Shown: piece by piece, positions 1 through 5,391 of the stretch | How the letters are laid out: every line of letters begins with the position of its first letter | Position numbering within the stretch: the first letter of the stretch is position 1 | From: an uncultured Caryophanales bacterium | GTDB taxonomy: Bacteria > Bacillota_I > Bacilli_A > RF39 > UBA660 | Length of the DNA: 6,549 nt | Reading direction: 5' to 3' | Assembly: GCA_947168625.1 (NCBI GenBank) | Contig: CAMVMQ010000045.1 | Coordinates: forward strand, 1 to 6,549 | Notes under the pieces: model-generated | Told to the model about the DNA's origin: nothing | Database searches by the model: none | Seen by the model: only the letters and a program-made list of their open reading frames with translations | Translations under genes and position numbers: made by a program

Positions 1-62
1 ACGCGCTAGACTTAGGATCTAGTGGTTTATCCGTGGGGGTTCAAGTCCCTTCACCCGCACCA
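1..62 (+). tRNA. tRNA-Leu(UAG), 3' part only
   Basis: Carries leucine for CUA and related codons. The window opens inside the gene, so the 5' acceptor strand and D-arm are missing. The anticodon stem CTAGA/TCTAG (6-10 and 18-22) encloses the loop CTTAGGA with anticodon TAG at 13-15. A long class II variable arm follows, as expected for leucine. The T-arm has the TTCAAGT loop, then CACCCGC acceptor strand, discriminator A and an encoded CCA at 60-62. The anticodon and long variable arm together make the identity secure. Confidence 0.93.
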
Positions 63-74
63 TATTTGTATTAG

Positions 75-110
75 AATAGATATCGATTGATATCTATTTT
101 TTAATTTTTT
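75..110 (+). terminator. Intrinsic terminator of the tRNA-Leu transcript
   Basis: A perfect 10-base-pair stem, AATAGATATC (75-84) with GATATCTATT (89-98), has a GATT loop and is followed by T-runs at 99-102 and 105-110. It begins 13 bases after the tRNA CCA end. The stem is AT-rich, but the tract and location fit Rho-independent termination. Confidence 0.82.
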
Positions 111-113
111 AAA

Positions 114-150
114 TGTGGACAGGACGAACCTGCTTGAGCCCGGTTATGAG
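114..150 (-). pseudogene. Possible decayed 3' half of a CAU-anticodon tRNA
   Basis: This short GC-rich patch stands out from the AT-rich surroundings. Read on the minus strand from 150, it has CTCATAACC, which matches the anticodon loop and 3' stem of tRNA-fMet or tRNA-Ile(CAU). Eight bases later comes GCAGGTTCG, then TCCTG and TCCACA, resembling a T-arm with two loop bases lost and a damaged acceptor end. No 5' tRNA half is visible beyond 150, where the sequence becomes T-rich on the plus strand. The match is made from remembered tRNA consensus, so chance resemblance is possible. Confidence 0.35.
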
Positions 151-309
151 AAAAATTAGATTTTACTACTTTTACTTTTTAGAAGTATTTTTTTCAAGCA
201 AAATTTATTTTCTTTGTTTTATTCATTTATTTTTTTATGTTTTTTTTCCTTCAAAAACACTTTTTGTTCATTTGCTTATTTGTTCAAAGAGTATTAGTAT
301 TGTTTTTTG
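151..309. other. T-rich gene-free leader region
   Basis: This stretch is dominated by T on the plus strand and carries no credible gene: the only plus-strand open frames lack a ribosome binding site. A weak promoter candidate is TTGCTT (272-277), a 17-base spacer and TAGTAT (295-300), which would start transcription just before the ribosome binding site at 311-317. The hexamers match consensus poorly, so the promoter of the downstream nuclease gene is unresolved. Confidence 0.4.
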
Positions 310-323
310 AAAGGAGGTTTATT

Positions 324-1082
324 ATGAACGATACATTGAAAGAGTTCTTGGAGAAATTCAAAAAAATAGCCCAAAAGGGCTTTATAAAATCATCATCTAA
401 TGATTGGGGAGCAATAGGTAAAACTTTCGAAAAAGAGATGGGAAAATTACCAGACAGTTCTTATAATCCGGATTATAAAGATATTGAAATAAAGTGTTCT
501 TCAAGATATAGTAGATACCCATTATATTTATTTACCATTTCTTTTGATGGGCCTGGAGAAAATGAAATTGAAAGAATAACTAATAGATATGGCTTCTATG
601 ACCATGATTTTCCAGATAAAAAAGTTCTTTTTCGTCGAATTAGCAATGAAATAAATAAAAAAAATAAATATAATTTTTCATTGGATGTTTCATACAAAGA
701 AAAAAGAATATATTTATGTATATTTGATTCAAATGGAAATTTGATTGAAAAACAGGCATATATTTCATTTTCGAGATTAGAAGAGCATTTTGATAGAAAA
801 ATGAGAAAAATTGCTTATATCAAAGCTAGTACGAAGATTATTGATAATATAAAATACTATCGATATTATTGTCTCTTTTTCTATAAAATAAAAGATTTTA
901 ATACTTTTTTATCGTTAATAAGAAAAGATAGACTTGATATTAATTTGATTTCCAGAATTAATAAAAGTGGCATTGATGCAGGAAAAAATCAAAATAAAAA
1001 TATTGTAATTGCCATTTCTAAGAAAAATATTCAACTATTATTTGATTGTATTTTTGAATATAATAATGATGTTTATTGGTAA
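324..1082 (+). CDS. MvaI/BcnI-family restriction endonuclease, apparently solitary
   Basis: Predicted Type II-like DNA endonuclease of 252 residues with a PD-(D/E)XK fold. The N-terminal part has the family layout: GAIGKTFEKEMG (residues 29-40), then PDYKDIEIK (49-57). This gives D50-x4-E55-x-K57, the same spacing and, as I recall it, the same numbering as the MvaI active site. The related MutH fold has a similar G-x-(I/L)-G-x-x-x-E...ExK arrangement. MvaI and BcnI are about 240-250 residues and act as monomers, so this looks full length. ATG 324 was chosen over an upstream in-frame ATG at 237 because AAAGGAGG (310-317) sits just before it; the upstream extension is hydrophobic, T-rich sequence. 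No methyltransferase lies in the window, which is unusual for restriction enzymes of this type. The target sequence cannot be read from the protein. Alternatives are a nicking or repair-type MutH relative. Confidence 0.82.
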   Translation: MNDTLKEFLEKFKKIAQKGFIKSSSNDWGAIGKTFEKEMGKLPDSSYNPDYKDIEIKCSSRYSRYPLYLFTISFDGPGENEIERITNRYGFYDHDFPDKKVLFRRISNEINKKNKYNFSLDVSYKEKRIYLCIFDSNGNLIEKQAYISFSRLEEHFDRKMRKIAYIKASTKIIDNIKYYRYYCLFFYKIKDFNTFLSLIRKDRLDINLISRINKSGIDAGKNQNKNIVIAISKKNIQLLFDCIFEYNNDVYW

Positions 1083-1106
1083 TCTATCTAATTAAAATTT
1101 TTGATG

Positions 1107-1134
1107 TTTAAAAAAATATCTTTTTGTTCATAAT
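1107..1134 (+). promoter_or_regulatory. Weak candidate promoter for the coat gene pair
   Basis: TTTAAA (1107-1112), a 16-base spacer and CATAAT (1129-1134) resemble sigma-A elements. A sporulation sigma factor might be expected for coat genes. The CATA core could belong to a sigma-E or sigma-K -10, but I could not fit a proper -35 or complete -10, so this call is weak. Confidence 0.3.
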
Positions 1135-1154
1135 AGTACTAAGGAGGAAAGATA

Positions 1155-1346
1155 ATGACACAAAAAGAATTAGCGTATGTTGAAGATGCCATAGGGCATG
1201 AAAAAAATATCATTAAGATTTGTGAAGACTTAGTAAAAAATATGGAAGAAGAAAATCTTGTTACATTTATGAATAGTGAAATAGAGAAACATAACACTAT
1301 GGAACAAAAATTATTAAGACTACTGGAGGTAAAGTCTAATGAATGA
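1155..1346 (+). CDS. Small helical protein paired with a spore coat protein
   Basis: A 63-residue, charged protein that probably forms a two-helix hairpin: residues 3-30 and 33-59 are helix-like with regular Leu/Ile spacing. AAGGAGG (1140-1146) precedes ATG 1155. The gene overlaps the following CotF-like gene by 8 bases, so both are very likely translated together. Such small acidic proteins next to CotF-like genes occur in spore-forming Bacillota, and a coat or coat-associated role is inferred from that context. Residues E10, H15, E16, E42 and H46 could recall a ferritin-like metal site, but this is speculative and nothing here proves it. There is no signal peptide or membrane segment. Confidence 0.75.
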   Translation: MTQKELAYVEDAIGHEKNIIKICEDLVKNMEEENLVTFMNSEIEKHNTMEQKLLRLLEVKSNE

Positions 1347-1587
1347 TGAACTAAAAATGAATAATTACTTATTAATTCTAAAAAGTACTGTTGAAGTATA
1401 TGTTCATGGTACTCTAGAAAGTTCTAATAATGATGTAAGAAACATTTTAAAAGAAAATTTAAATGATATTTTAACAAGTCAAGAAAATACTTACAATAAA
1501 ATGGTACTTTATGGATGGTATCCAGTAAATAATGTTGAAAAACAAGAAATAACCAAAACGTTAAATAAAGTTCAAAGTGGAAACTAG
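1339..1587 (+). CDS. CotF-like spore coat protein
   Basis: An 82-residue protein resembling the Coat F family (PF07875), which contributes to the outer protein layers of endospores. The family-like part is YLLILKSTVEVYVHG (residues 10-24) with TLESSN after it, then a second helix ending in QENTYNKM and the conserved-looking GWYPV (59-63). Full CotF-type proteins are often longer or two-part, and the upstream 63-residue partner may supply the other helices. GGAGGT (1325-1330) lies inside the upstream gene, and ATG 1339 overlaps that gene's TGA, which indicates translational coupling. The stop codon falls inside the terminator stem at 1574-1607. Confidence 0.8.
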   Translation: MNDELKMNNYLLILKSTVEVYVHGTLESSNNDVRNILKENLNDILTSQENTYNKMVLYGWYPVNNVEKQEITKTLNKVQSGN

Positions 1588-1607
1588 AATAATAGTTTTC
1601 ACTTTTT
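1574..1607 (+). terminator. Intrinsic terminator after the coat gene pair
   Basis: A 13-base-pair stem with one G-T wobble pairs 1574-1586 (ending GTGGAAACTA) with 1593-1605 (starting TAGTTTTCAC). The loop is GAATAA and T-run 1603-1607 overlaps the stem's 3' end. The TAG stop codon (1585-1587) lies at the stem-loop border, so the last codons of the coat gene also encode the terminator. Confidence 0.78.
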
Positions 1608-1610
1608 ATA

Positions 1611-1639
1611 TTGATTTTTTTAATATAAAAATCTATAAT
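1611..1639 (+). promoter_or_regulatory. Sigma-A-like promoter of the hydrolase gene
   Basis: TTGATT (1611-1616), exactly 17 bases, then a perfect TATAAT (1634-1639). It starts 3 bases after the preceding terminator tract. Transcription would begin near 1646, leaving a leader of under 20 bases before ATG 1664. Confidence 0.75.
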
Positions 1640-1663
1640 AAAAATATAAGGTTGGTGACATTT

Positions 1664-2743
1664 ATGACAAATATACATGATTATTTATTATGGAGAGGAG
1701 ACATTTCAATATCAAAAGAACATCCCTTAAGTGAAGTGGATAGTCTAGTTCTTGCTAGATTCTCTTATTTACCTTTAGATAAAATAAATATTAAAGATGG
1801 AGAAACTATTGAAGCATTATCTAAAAGATTAGTAAGTTTAAAAGATAAAGACTTTCTTTATAATGGGGATAAAGAACTAGCAACATATATTGGCGATTCT
1901 TCTAGATTTAAGAATTTATTAGTAACAGATTATCAAAAACTAGATGATAAAGAAACGGAAAAACAGTTTGGGGGAGTAACTATTCATTTGCCAAATAATG
2001 AATTATATGTATCATATTTAGGAACTGATAAAACAATAAATGGTTGGAAAGAAGATTTTAATATGGCATTTATGGAAAATGTACCATGCCAAATAACTGG
2101 ATTAGAATATTTAGAAAACATATCAAAAAAATATCCAAATAAAAAATTAAGAGTAGGAGGCCATTCTAAAGGAGGAAATATTGCAATATACGCCTCTATG
2201 TTAGCAGGTAAATCTACTAAAAATAAAATAATGAAAGTAGATAACTTTGATGGGCCAGGATTAAATAATATCATATTAGATAAATATCAAGATGAAAAAA
2301 TAATAAATAAAATGGAAACATATATTCCTCAAGAGTCTATAATTGGAAGATTACTGAATCATAAAGAAAAAATAACTATCTGTGAAAGCAATCAAAAAGG
2401 AATATTGCAGCATGATATTTATTCGTGGCATGTTTTTAAAAATGAATTTGTAAAAGTAGATAGTAATACTAAAATAAGTGAATATGTAAATAATACTGTA
2501 ATCGAATGGCTTAAGAATACTACAAGAGAGCAAAGAGGTATATTTATAGATGCCATCTTTGAAGTTTTTAGTGGTGCTGAAGTAGATTCCTTTGGAGAAA
2601 TAGTCTCTTCTCTAACAACTACAGTACCTAAAATACTAAAAAAGTATAGTTCATTATCCGAAAAAGAAAAGAAAACAATGACCGAAATGATTAAAAAGTT
2701 TATTGCTTCATATATCCATGTCCTTCGAAAAAAGAAGAAGTAA
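1664..2743 (+). CDS. DUF2974/Mbeg1-like alpha/beta hydrolase
   Basis: A 359-residue predicted serine hydrolase, probably cytoplasmic, of the DUF2974 (Mbeg1-like, PF11187) group. The family opens with a segment like DYLLWRGD (residues 6-13). The nucleophile elbow is GHSKGGN (166-172), with Ser168 as the likely nucleophile. FDGPG (195-199) offers Asp196 as a candidate acid, and H250 or H256 in QHDIYSWH is the candidate histidine. The family resembles lipases, but the substrate is unknown. Residues after about 270 are helical and Lys-rich at the end. No signal peptide is seen. ATG 1664 was chosen because a fitting promoter and the AAGG/GGTGA sequence (1648-1658) precede it; the longer frame from 1577 would start within the upstream coat gene. 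Confidence 0.85.
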   Translation: MTNIHDYLLWRGDISISKEHPLSEVDSLVLARFSYLPLDKINIKDGETIEALSKRLVSLKDKDFLYNGDKELATYIGDSSRFKNLLVTDYQKLDDKETEKQFGGVTIHLPNNELYVSYLGTDKTINGWKEDFNMAFMENVPCQITGLEYLENISKKYPNKKLRVGGHSKGGNIAIYASMLAGKSTKNKIMKVDNFDGPGLNNIILDKYQDEKIINKMETYIPQESIIGRLLNHKEKITICESNQKGILQHDIYSWHVFKNEFVKVDSNTKISEYVNNTVIEWLKNTTREQRGIFIDAIFEVFSGAEVDSFGEIVSSLTTTVPKILKKYSSLSEKEKKTMTEMIKKFIASYIHVLRKKKK

Positions 2744-2772
2744 TTGACATTATATATTTTAAATGATATTAT
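2744..2772 (+). promoter_or_regulatory. Strong extended -10 promoter starting right after a stop codon
   Basis: Consensus TTGACA (2744-2749), 17 bases, then TATTAT (2767-2772), with an extended -10 TGA at 2764-2766. The -35 starts on the base after the hydrolase TAA. The predicted start near 2779 leaves only a few bases before the AGGAGG (2784-2789). Confidence 0.82.
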
Positions 2773-2797
2773 AATCATTGTACAGGAGGTTATGATT

Positions 2798-3418
2798 ATG
2801 AAAGATTATACATTAAATAAAGAAGATGAAAGAACATTTATATTAAATTATGAAGTTAAAGATAATAAAATAATAGTAAATTTTGCTTCAGGAAAAAAAT
2901 ACGAAGTACCATATACTGTAGAAGACGAAAAAACTATATTAACTTTAATGAGAGAGCAAGTTAATAACACAGAAAAATTTGAGAAGACAGCCAAAAAGAA
3001 ATTAAAGGTAACGGCAGGATGGATTATATTTAGTATTGTTAACATTGCTTTTGATGCTACAATATTATTAACTGGTAGTAGCACTGCTCCAGCATTACAA
3101 GTTATTTGTGGTTCTTTGTTTATATTGAGTGGTACTCTAGAAACATGCGCCTTAGTAGATATTAAAACAAAACTAAAGGATTTAAAGAAGAATAAATTAT
3201 TTTTAGATAATGAAGATTTATTTAAGTCTAAGGAAAAAACAAATACTGATGTTTTGAATAAAGAAGAATCAGTAAGAGAAACTATTACTTTAAATGATAT
3301 TGATAAAATTTCATACAATGAAGTAAAGGAAATGGTTGACATTGCAAGATTTAATGATGATATTGGTTTAAATTTAACTGAAGTACCTAAAGCAAAAGCA
3401 AGAGTATTAAGAAAATAA
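2798..3418 (+). CDS. Small two-helix membrane protein of unknown function
   Basis: A 206-residue protein I do not recognise. Residues 15-40 look like short beta strands (including NKIIVNF and KKYEVPYTV). A Lys-rich helix at 56-70 precedes two hydrophobic segments at about 71-92 and 98-120, which would form a membrane hairpin with both ends on the same side, presumably cytoplasmic given the flanking lysines. The C-terminal 85 residues are charged and helical and end in a basic tail. ATG 2798 is 8 bases after AGGAGG (2784-2789); the in-frame ATG at 2792 is too close to it. The gene has its own strong promoter but may also be reached by readthrough from the hydrolase gene, which lacks a clear terminator. 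Confidence 0.8.
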   Translation: MKDYTLNKEDERTFILNYEVKDNKIIVNFASGKKYEVPYTVEDEKTILTLMREQVNNTEKFEKTAKKKLKVTAGWIIFSIVNIAFDATILLTGSSTAPALQVICGSLFILSGTLETCALVDIKTKLKDLKKNKLFLDNEDLFKSKEKTNTDVLNKEESVRETITLNDIDKISYNEVKEMVDIARFNDDIGLNLTEVPKAKARVLRK

Positions 3419-3435
3419 TCACCAAAAAGATAAAT

Positions 3436-3469
3436 ATCCATATATTATCCTGGGAGGAAATATATGGAT
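3436..3469 (+). promoter_or_regulatory. Hairpin sequestering the ribosome binding site and start codon
   Basis: Eleven paired bases (3436-3446 with 3459-3469, core CCATATATT/AATATATGG), one bulged A at 3447, then four more pairs (TCCT 3448-3451 with AGGA 3455-3458) around a GGG loop. The structure takes in the GGGAGG ribosome binding site (3452-3457) and the ATG (3464-3466) of the dehydrogenase gene. It could tune translation, for example by temperature or a ligand, or act as a weak terminator of the upstream gene, since TTTT follows at 3469-3472. Confidence 0.65.
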
Positions 3470-4387
3470 TTTGATTATAAATATGGAAATAATTATTATA
3501 AATATTATGATAATAAAGTAGGGGTAAAAAGTACTGTTTATAATATATTAGCCCCAGAGCAATCTCAAGATGTTCAACCTGGTATGGAATATGTAATGAA
3601 ACCACTACCAATATTTGATAATCCAAATTATAAAGGAAGTGGCAAATTAAAAGGAAAAGTAGCCATTATTACCGGTGGTGATAGCGGACTAGGGCGTGCT
3701 TGTAGTATTGCCTTTGTTAAAGAAGGAGCTAAAGTAGTAATCGTCTATCTAAATGAAGATAAAGATGCAAACGACACTAAGAACTATATTGAACGACTAG
3801 GAGGAGAATGCCTTCTTTTAAAGGGAGATATTACTAGTCATGAATTTTGTAAAGACATCGTAAAAAAGACAATAGACAAATATGGAAAAATAGATGTTTT
3901 AATTAATAATGCCGGAGTTCAATATCAACAAGATTATTTAGACTGTATAAGTGATGAACAATTTGACTGGACTATGAAAGTAAATATCTATGGAATGTTT
4001 TATTTAACTAAGGAAGCCCTTCCTTATATGAAAAGTGGTTCATCTATTATAAACTTATCATCAGTAACAGCCTTTTGGGGAGAACCACAGCTTATTGACT
4101 ATGTAACAACTAAAGCAGCAATAGTAGGGTTTACTAGAGCCTTAGCAAGAAACTTAGCACTTAAGAATATTCGTGTTAACGCCATTGCTCCAGGATATTT
4201 TTGGACACCACTTCAGCCAGCTTGCTGGGTAAAAGAGAAAATACCTTCTCTAGGAAGTGATTCAGCTATGGCTAGAGGAGCTATGCCTTATGAACTTGCT
4301 CCTACATTTGTCTATTTAGCTTCTAACGACTCGAGTTACGTTACAGGCCAAGTTCTTCATGTCAATGGTGGACAGGTAATGGGATAA
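3464..4387 (+). CDS. SDR-family NAD(P)-dependent oxidoreductase
   Basis: A 307-residue short-chain dehydrogenase/reductase of the extended-N-terminus type related to Bacillus general stress protein 39 and YhdF-like proteins. An N-terminal segment with PGMEYVMKPLP (39-49) and YKGSGKLKGK precedes the Rossmann domain. The cofactor motif is TGGDSGLG (70-77), then NNAG (148-151), catalytic Asn174, Ser200, Tyr213 and Lys217 (YVTTK), and the PG motif at 243-244. All catalytic residues are present. The substrate is unknown; a stress role is suggested only by relatives. The first 15 residues are unusually Tyr-rich. GGGAGG (3452-3457) precedes ATG 3464, and both lie in a hairpin. No separate promoter is convincing, so transcription from the upstream membrane-protein promoter is likely. 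Confidence 0.92.
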   Translation: MDFDYKYGNNYYKYYDNKVGVKSTVYNILAPEQSQDVQPGMEYVMKPLPIFDNPNYKGSGKLKGKVAIITGGDSGLGRACSIAFVKEGAKVVIVYLNEDKDANDTKNYIERLGGECLLLKGDITSHEFCKDIVKKTIDKYGKIDVLINNAGVQYQQDYLDCISDEQFDWTMKVNIYGMFYLTKEALPYMKSGSSIINLSSVTAFWGEPQLIDYVTTKAAIVGFTRALARNLALKNIRVNAIAPGYFWTPLQPACWVKEKIPSLGSDSAMARGAMPYELAPTFVYLASNDSSYVTGQVLHVNGGQVMG

Positions 4388-4416
4388 AAAAATAAGGAAT
4401 TGTTTCCTTATTTTTT
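4387..4416. terminator. Bidirectional terminator between convergent genes
   Basis: A perfect 13-base-pair stem (4387-4399 with 4404-4416, core TAAGGAA/TTCCTTA) with a TTGT loop. The A-run on the left and T-run on the right give a U-tract on either strand. The stem begins at the last base of the dehydrogenase stop and contains the minus-strand stop of the TPR-like gene (4408-4410), so it serves both convergent genes. Confidence 0.88.
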
Positions 4417-5310
4417 CCATTTAAGATTAAATTTATCGATTTGACTAAGTTTTCTTTCTTTTACCATCGGCTTATCATTTTTTAAATAATTAATATCTAT
4501 CTGAGGTAATCTCTCACCATGAAGGAATGGATACATCGTTATAATATCATTCGTATTATGAAAACAAATAACTTTAAAATAATCTATAACACCCTTATTG
4601 CAGGTACCACATCCATTGTATTTAAAGAGATAGGCATCTTCAATGAATCCAGGATATATTCTTTCACTTGTTGGTATCATATTTTTTATTTCTTTAACAA
4701 TTTCCTCAAGTGGGAAATCTGGTGCAAATTCTGAGTTTTCTTCACTATTATTAGAAAAGTAACCATTGCAATGTTTTTTTGCATGATACAAAAAGTCTCC
4801 TTCATTATATTCAAGAATTTGTCTATTAACATAGTATTGCTTTTCTCTTTCTTCACTATTCAAAAGTCCAAGCTTTTTCTTACAGTAAAATATTATTCTT
4901 TCTATACGAAGGCTTATTCCTAAATCAATACTATTTAAATATAAATCATAAGCTTCCTTATATTTTTCCATGTACATATATATTTTAATCTTTACGAAGA
5001 TAACATCCTTTTTTTGAAATAAATATTTATCTCTATTTTCTTCATATAAAGAACTTGTTTCAATTACTTTATCGCAACTATTAACAATTTGCAATGCATC
5101 GCTAATCTTTCCAACAGTAGCTAAAGCATTTGCGTAATAAATGCGAGCACTATTATCTCCTGGATATTTATCTAGATAGTTAGATAATTGAGTTATTGTG
5201 TCATATGGATCTGTTTCATAATTGTTCATGGCTAAATGAAATAACCATTCATCAAAATGTAAATTTTTATTTTGTTTAGTTCCTATTTTGCCTTTTTCTC
5301 TTCTTTTCAC
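4408..5310 (-). CDS. TPR-like protein with an unrecognised C-terminal domain
   Basis: A 300-residue protein, probably cytoplasmic. Residues 36-80 and 103-130 look like TPR-type helix pairs (for example YLDKYPGDNSARIYYANAL and EKYKEAYDLYL), suggesting protein-protein contacts. From about 170 a separate domain contains H176, H180, C181, then C234 and C237 in a CGTC motif, and a beta-rich VIDYFKVICF (241-250) plus DIITMYP. The Cys/His set could bind zinc, but that is inference. I do not recognise the domain, and no enzymatic motif is evident. GTG 5310 was chosen over an upstream start because GGGGGG (5317-5322) sits 6 bases before it and a good promoter lies at 5339-5367; the longer frame would overlap the ferredoxin gene. 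Confidence 0.8.
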   Translation of the reverse strand: MKRREKGKIGTKQNKNLHFDEWLFHLAMNNYETDPYDTITQLSNYLDKYPGDNSARIYYANALATVGKISDALQIVNSCDKVIETSSLYEENRDKYLFQKKDVIFVKIKIYMYMEKYKEAYDLYLNSIDLGISLRIERIIFYCKKKLGLLNSEEREKQYYVNRQILEYNEGDFLYHAKKHCNGYFSNNSEENSEFAPDFPLEEIVKEIKNMIPTSERIYPGFIEDAYLFKYNGCGTCNKGVIDYFKVICFHNTNDIITMYPFLHGERLPQIDINYLKNDKPMVKERKLSQIDKFNLKWKK

Positions 5311-5338
5311 TTTAATCCCCCCAAAACAAACATTCAAT

Positions 5339-5367
5339 ATTATAGACCAATTATGATACAAAGTAAA
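5339..5367 (-). promoter_or_regulatory. Sigma-A-like promoter of the TPR-like gene
   Basis: On the minus strand, TTTACT (5367-5362), 17 bases, then a perfect TATAAT (5344-5339). Transcription would start near 5332, about 22 bases before the GTG. This supports the short gene model. Confidence 0.72.
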
Positions 5368-5368
5368 G

Positions 5369-5391
5369 AAAAAAAGAAGATTATTCTTCTT
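5369..5391 (-). terminator. Intrinsic terminator of the ferredoxin gene
   Basis: On the minus strand, AAGAAGA pairs with TCTTCTT (seven pairs) around an ATAA loop, ending in a run of seven T (complement of 5369-5375). The ferredoxin stop TAA (5383-5381) lies in the loop, so its final Glu codons form the stem. It ends just before the next gene's -35. Confidence 0.72.

Noticed and set aside
114..150. Resemblance to the signal recognition particle RNA (GAACCTG...CCCGG on the plus strand)
   Set aside because: The conserved GGAAGGAAGCAG segment that follows in true SRP RNA is absent; the tRNA-like reading on the minus strand explains more of the patch.
113..310. A 65-residue plus-strand open frame after the tRNA terminator
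   Set aside because: There is no ribosome binding site, its start is in the tRNA-like patch, and its hydrophobic sequence is only a translation of T-rich DNA.
237..323. Upstream in-frame start extending the nuclease by 29 residues
   Set aside because: No ribosome binding site precedes it. AAAGGAGG sits before ATG 324, and the extension is T-rich leader sequence that would move the active site away from the family position.
549..561. A shared FDGPG pentapeptide in the nuclease and the hydrolase
   Set aside because: In the hydrolase it is near the active site, but the two proteins are unrelated elsewhere, so I treat it as coincidence.
2848..3441. A 197-residue open frame on the minus strand
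   Set aside because: It is antisense to the membrane-protein gene, which has a strong promoter and ribosome binding site. The minus frame has no such signals and its composition looks like a mirror of the plus gene.
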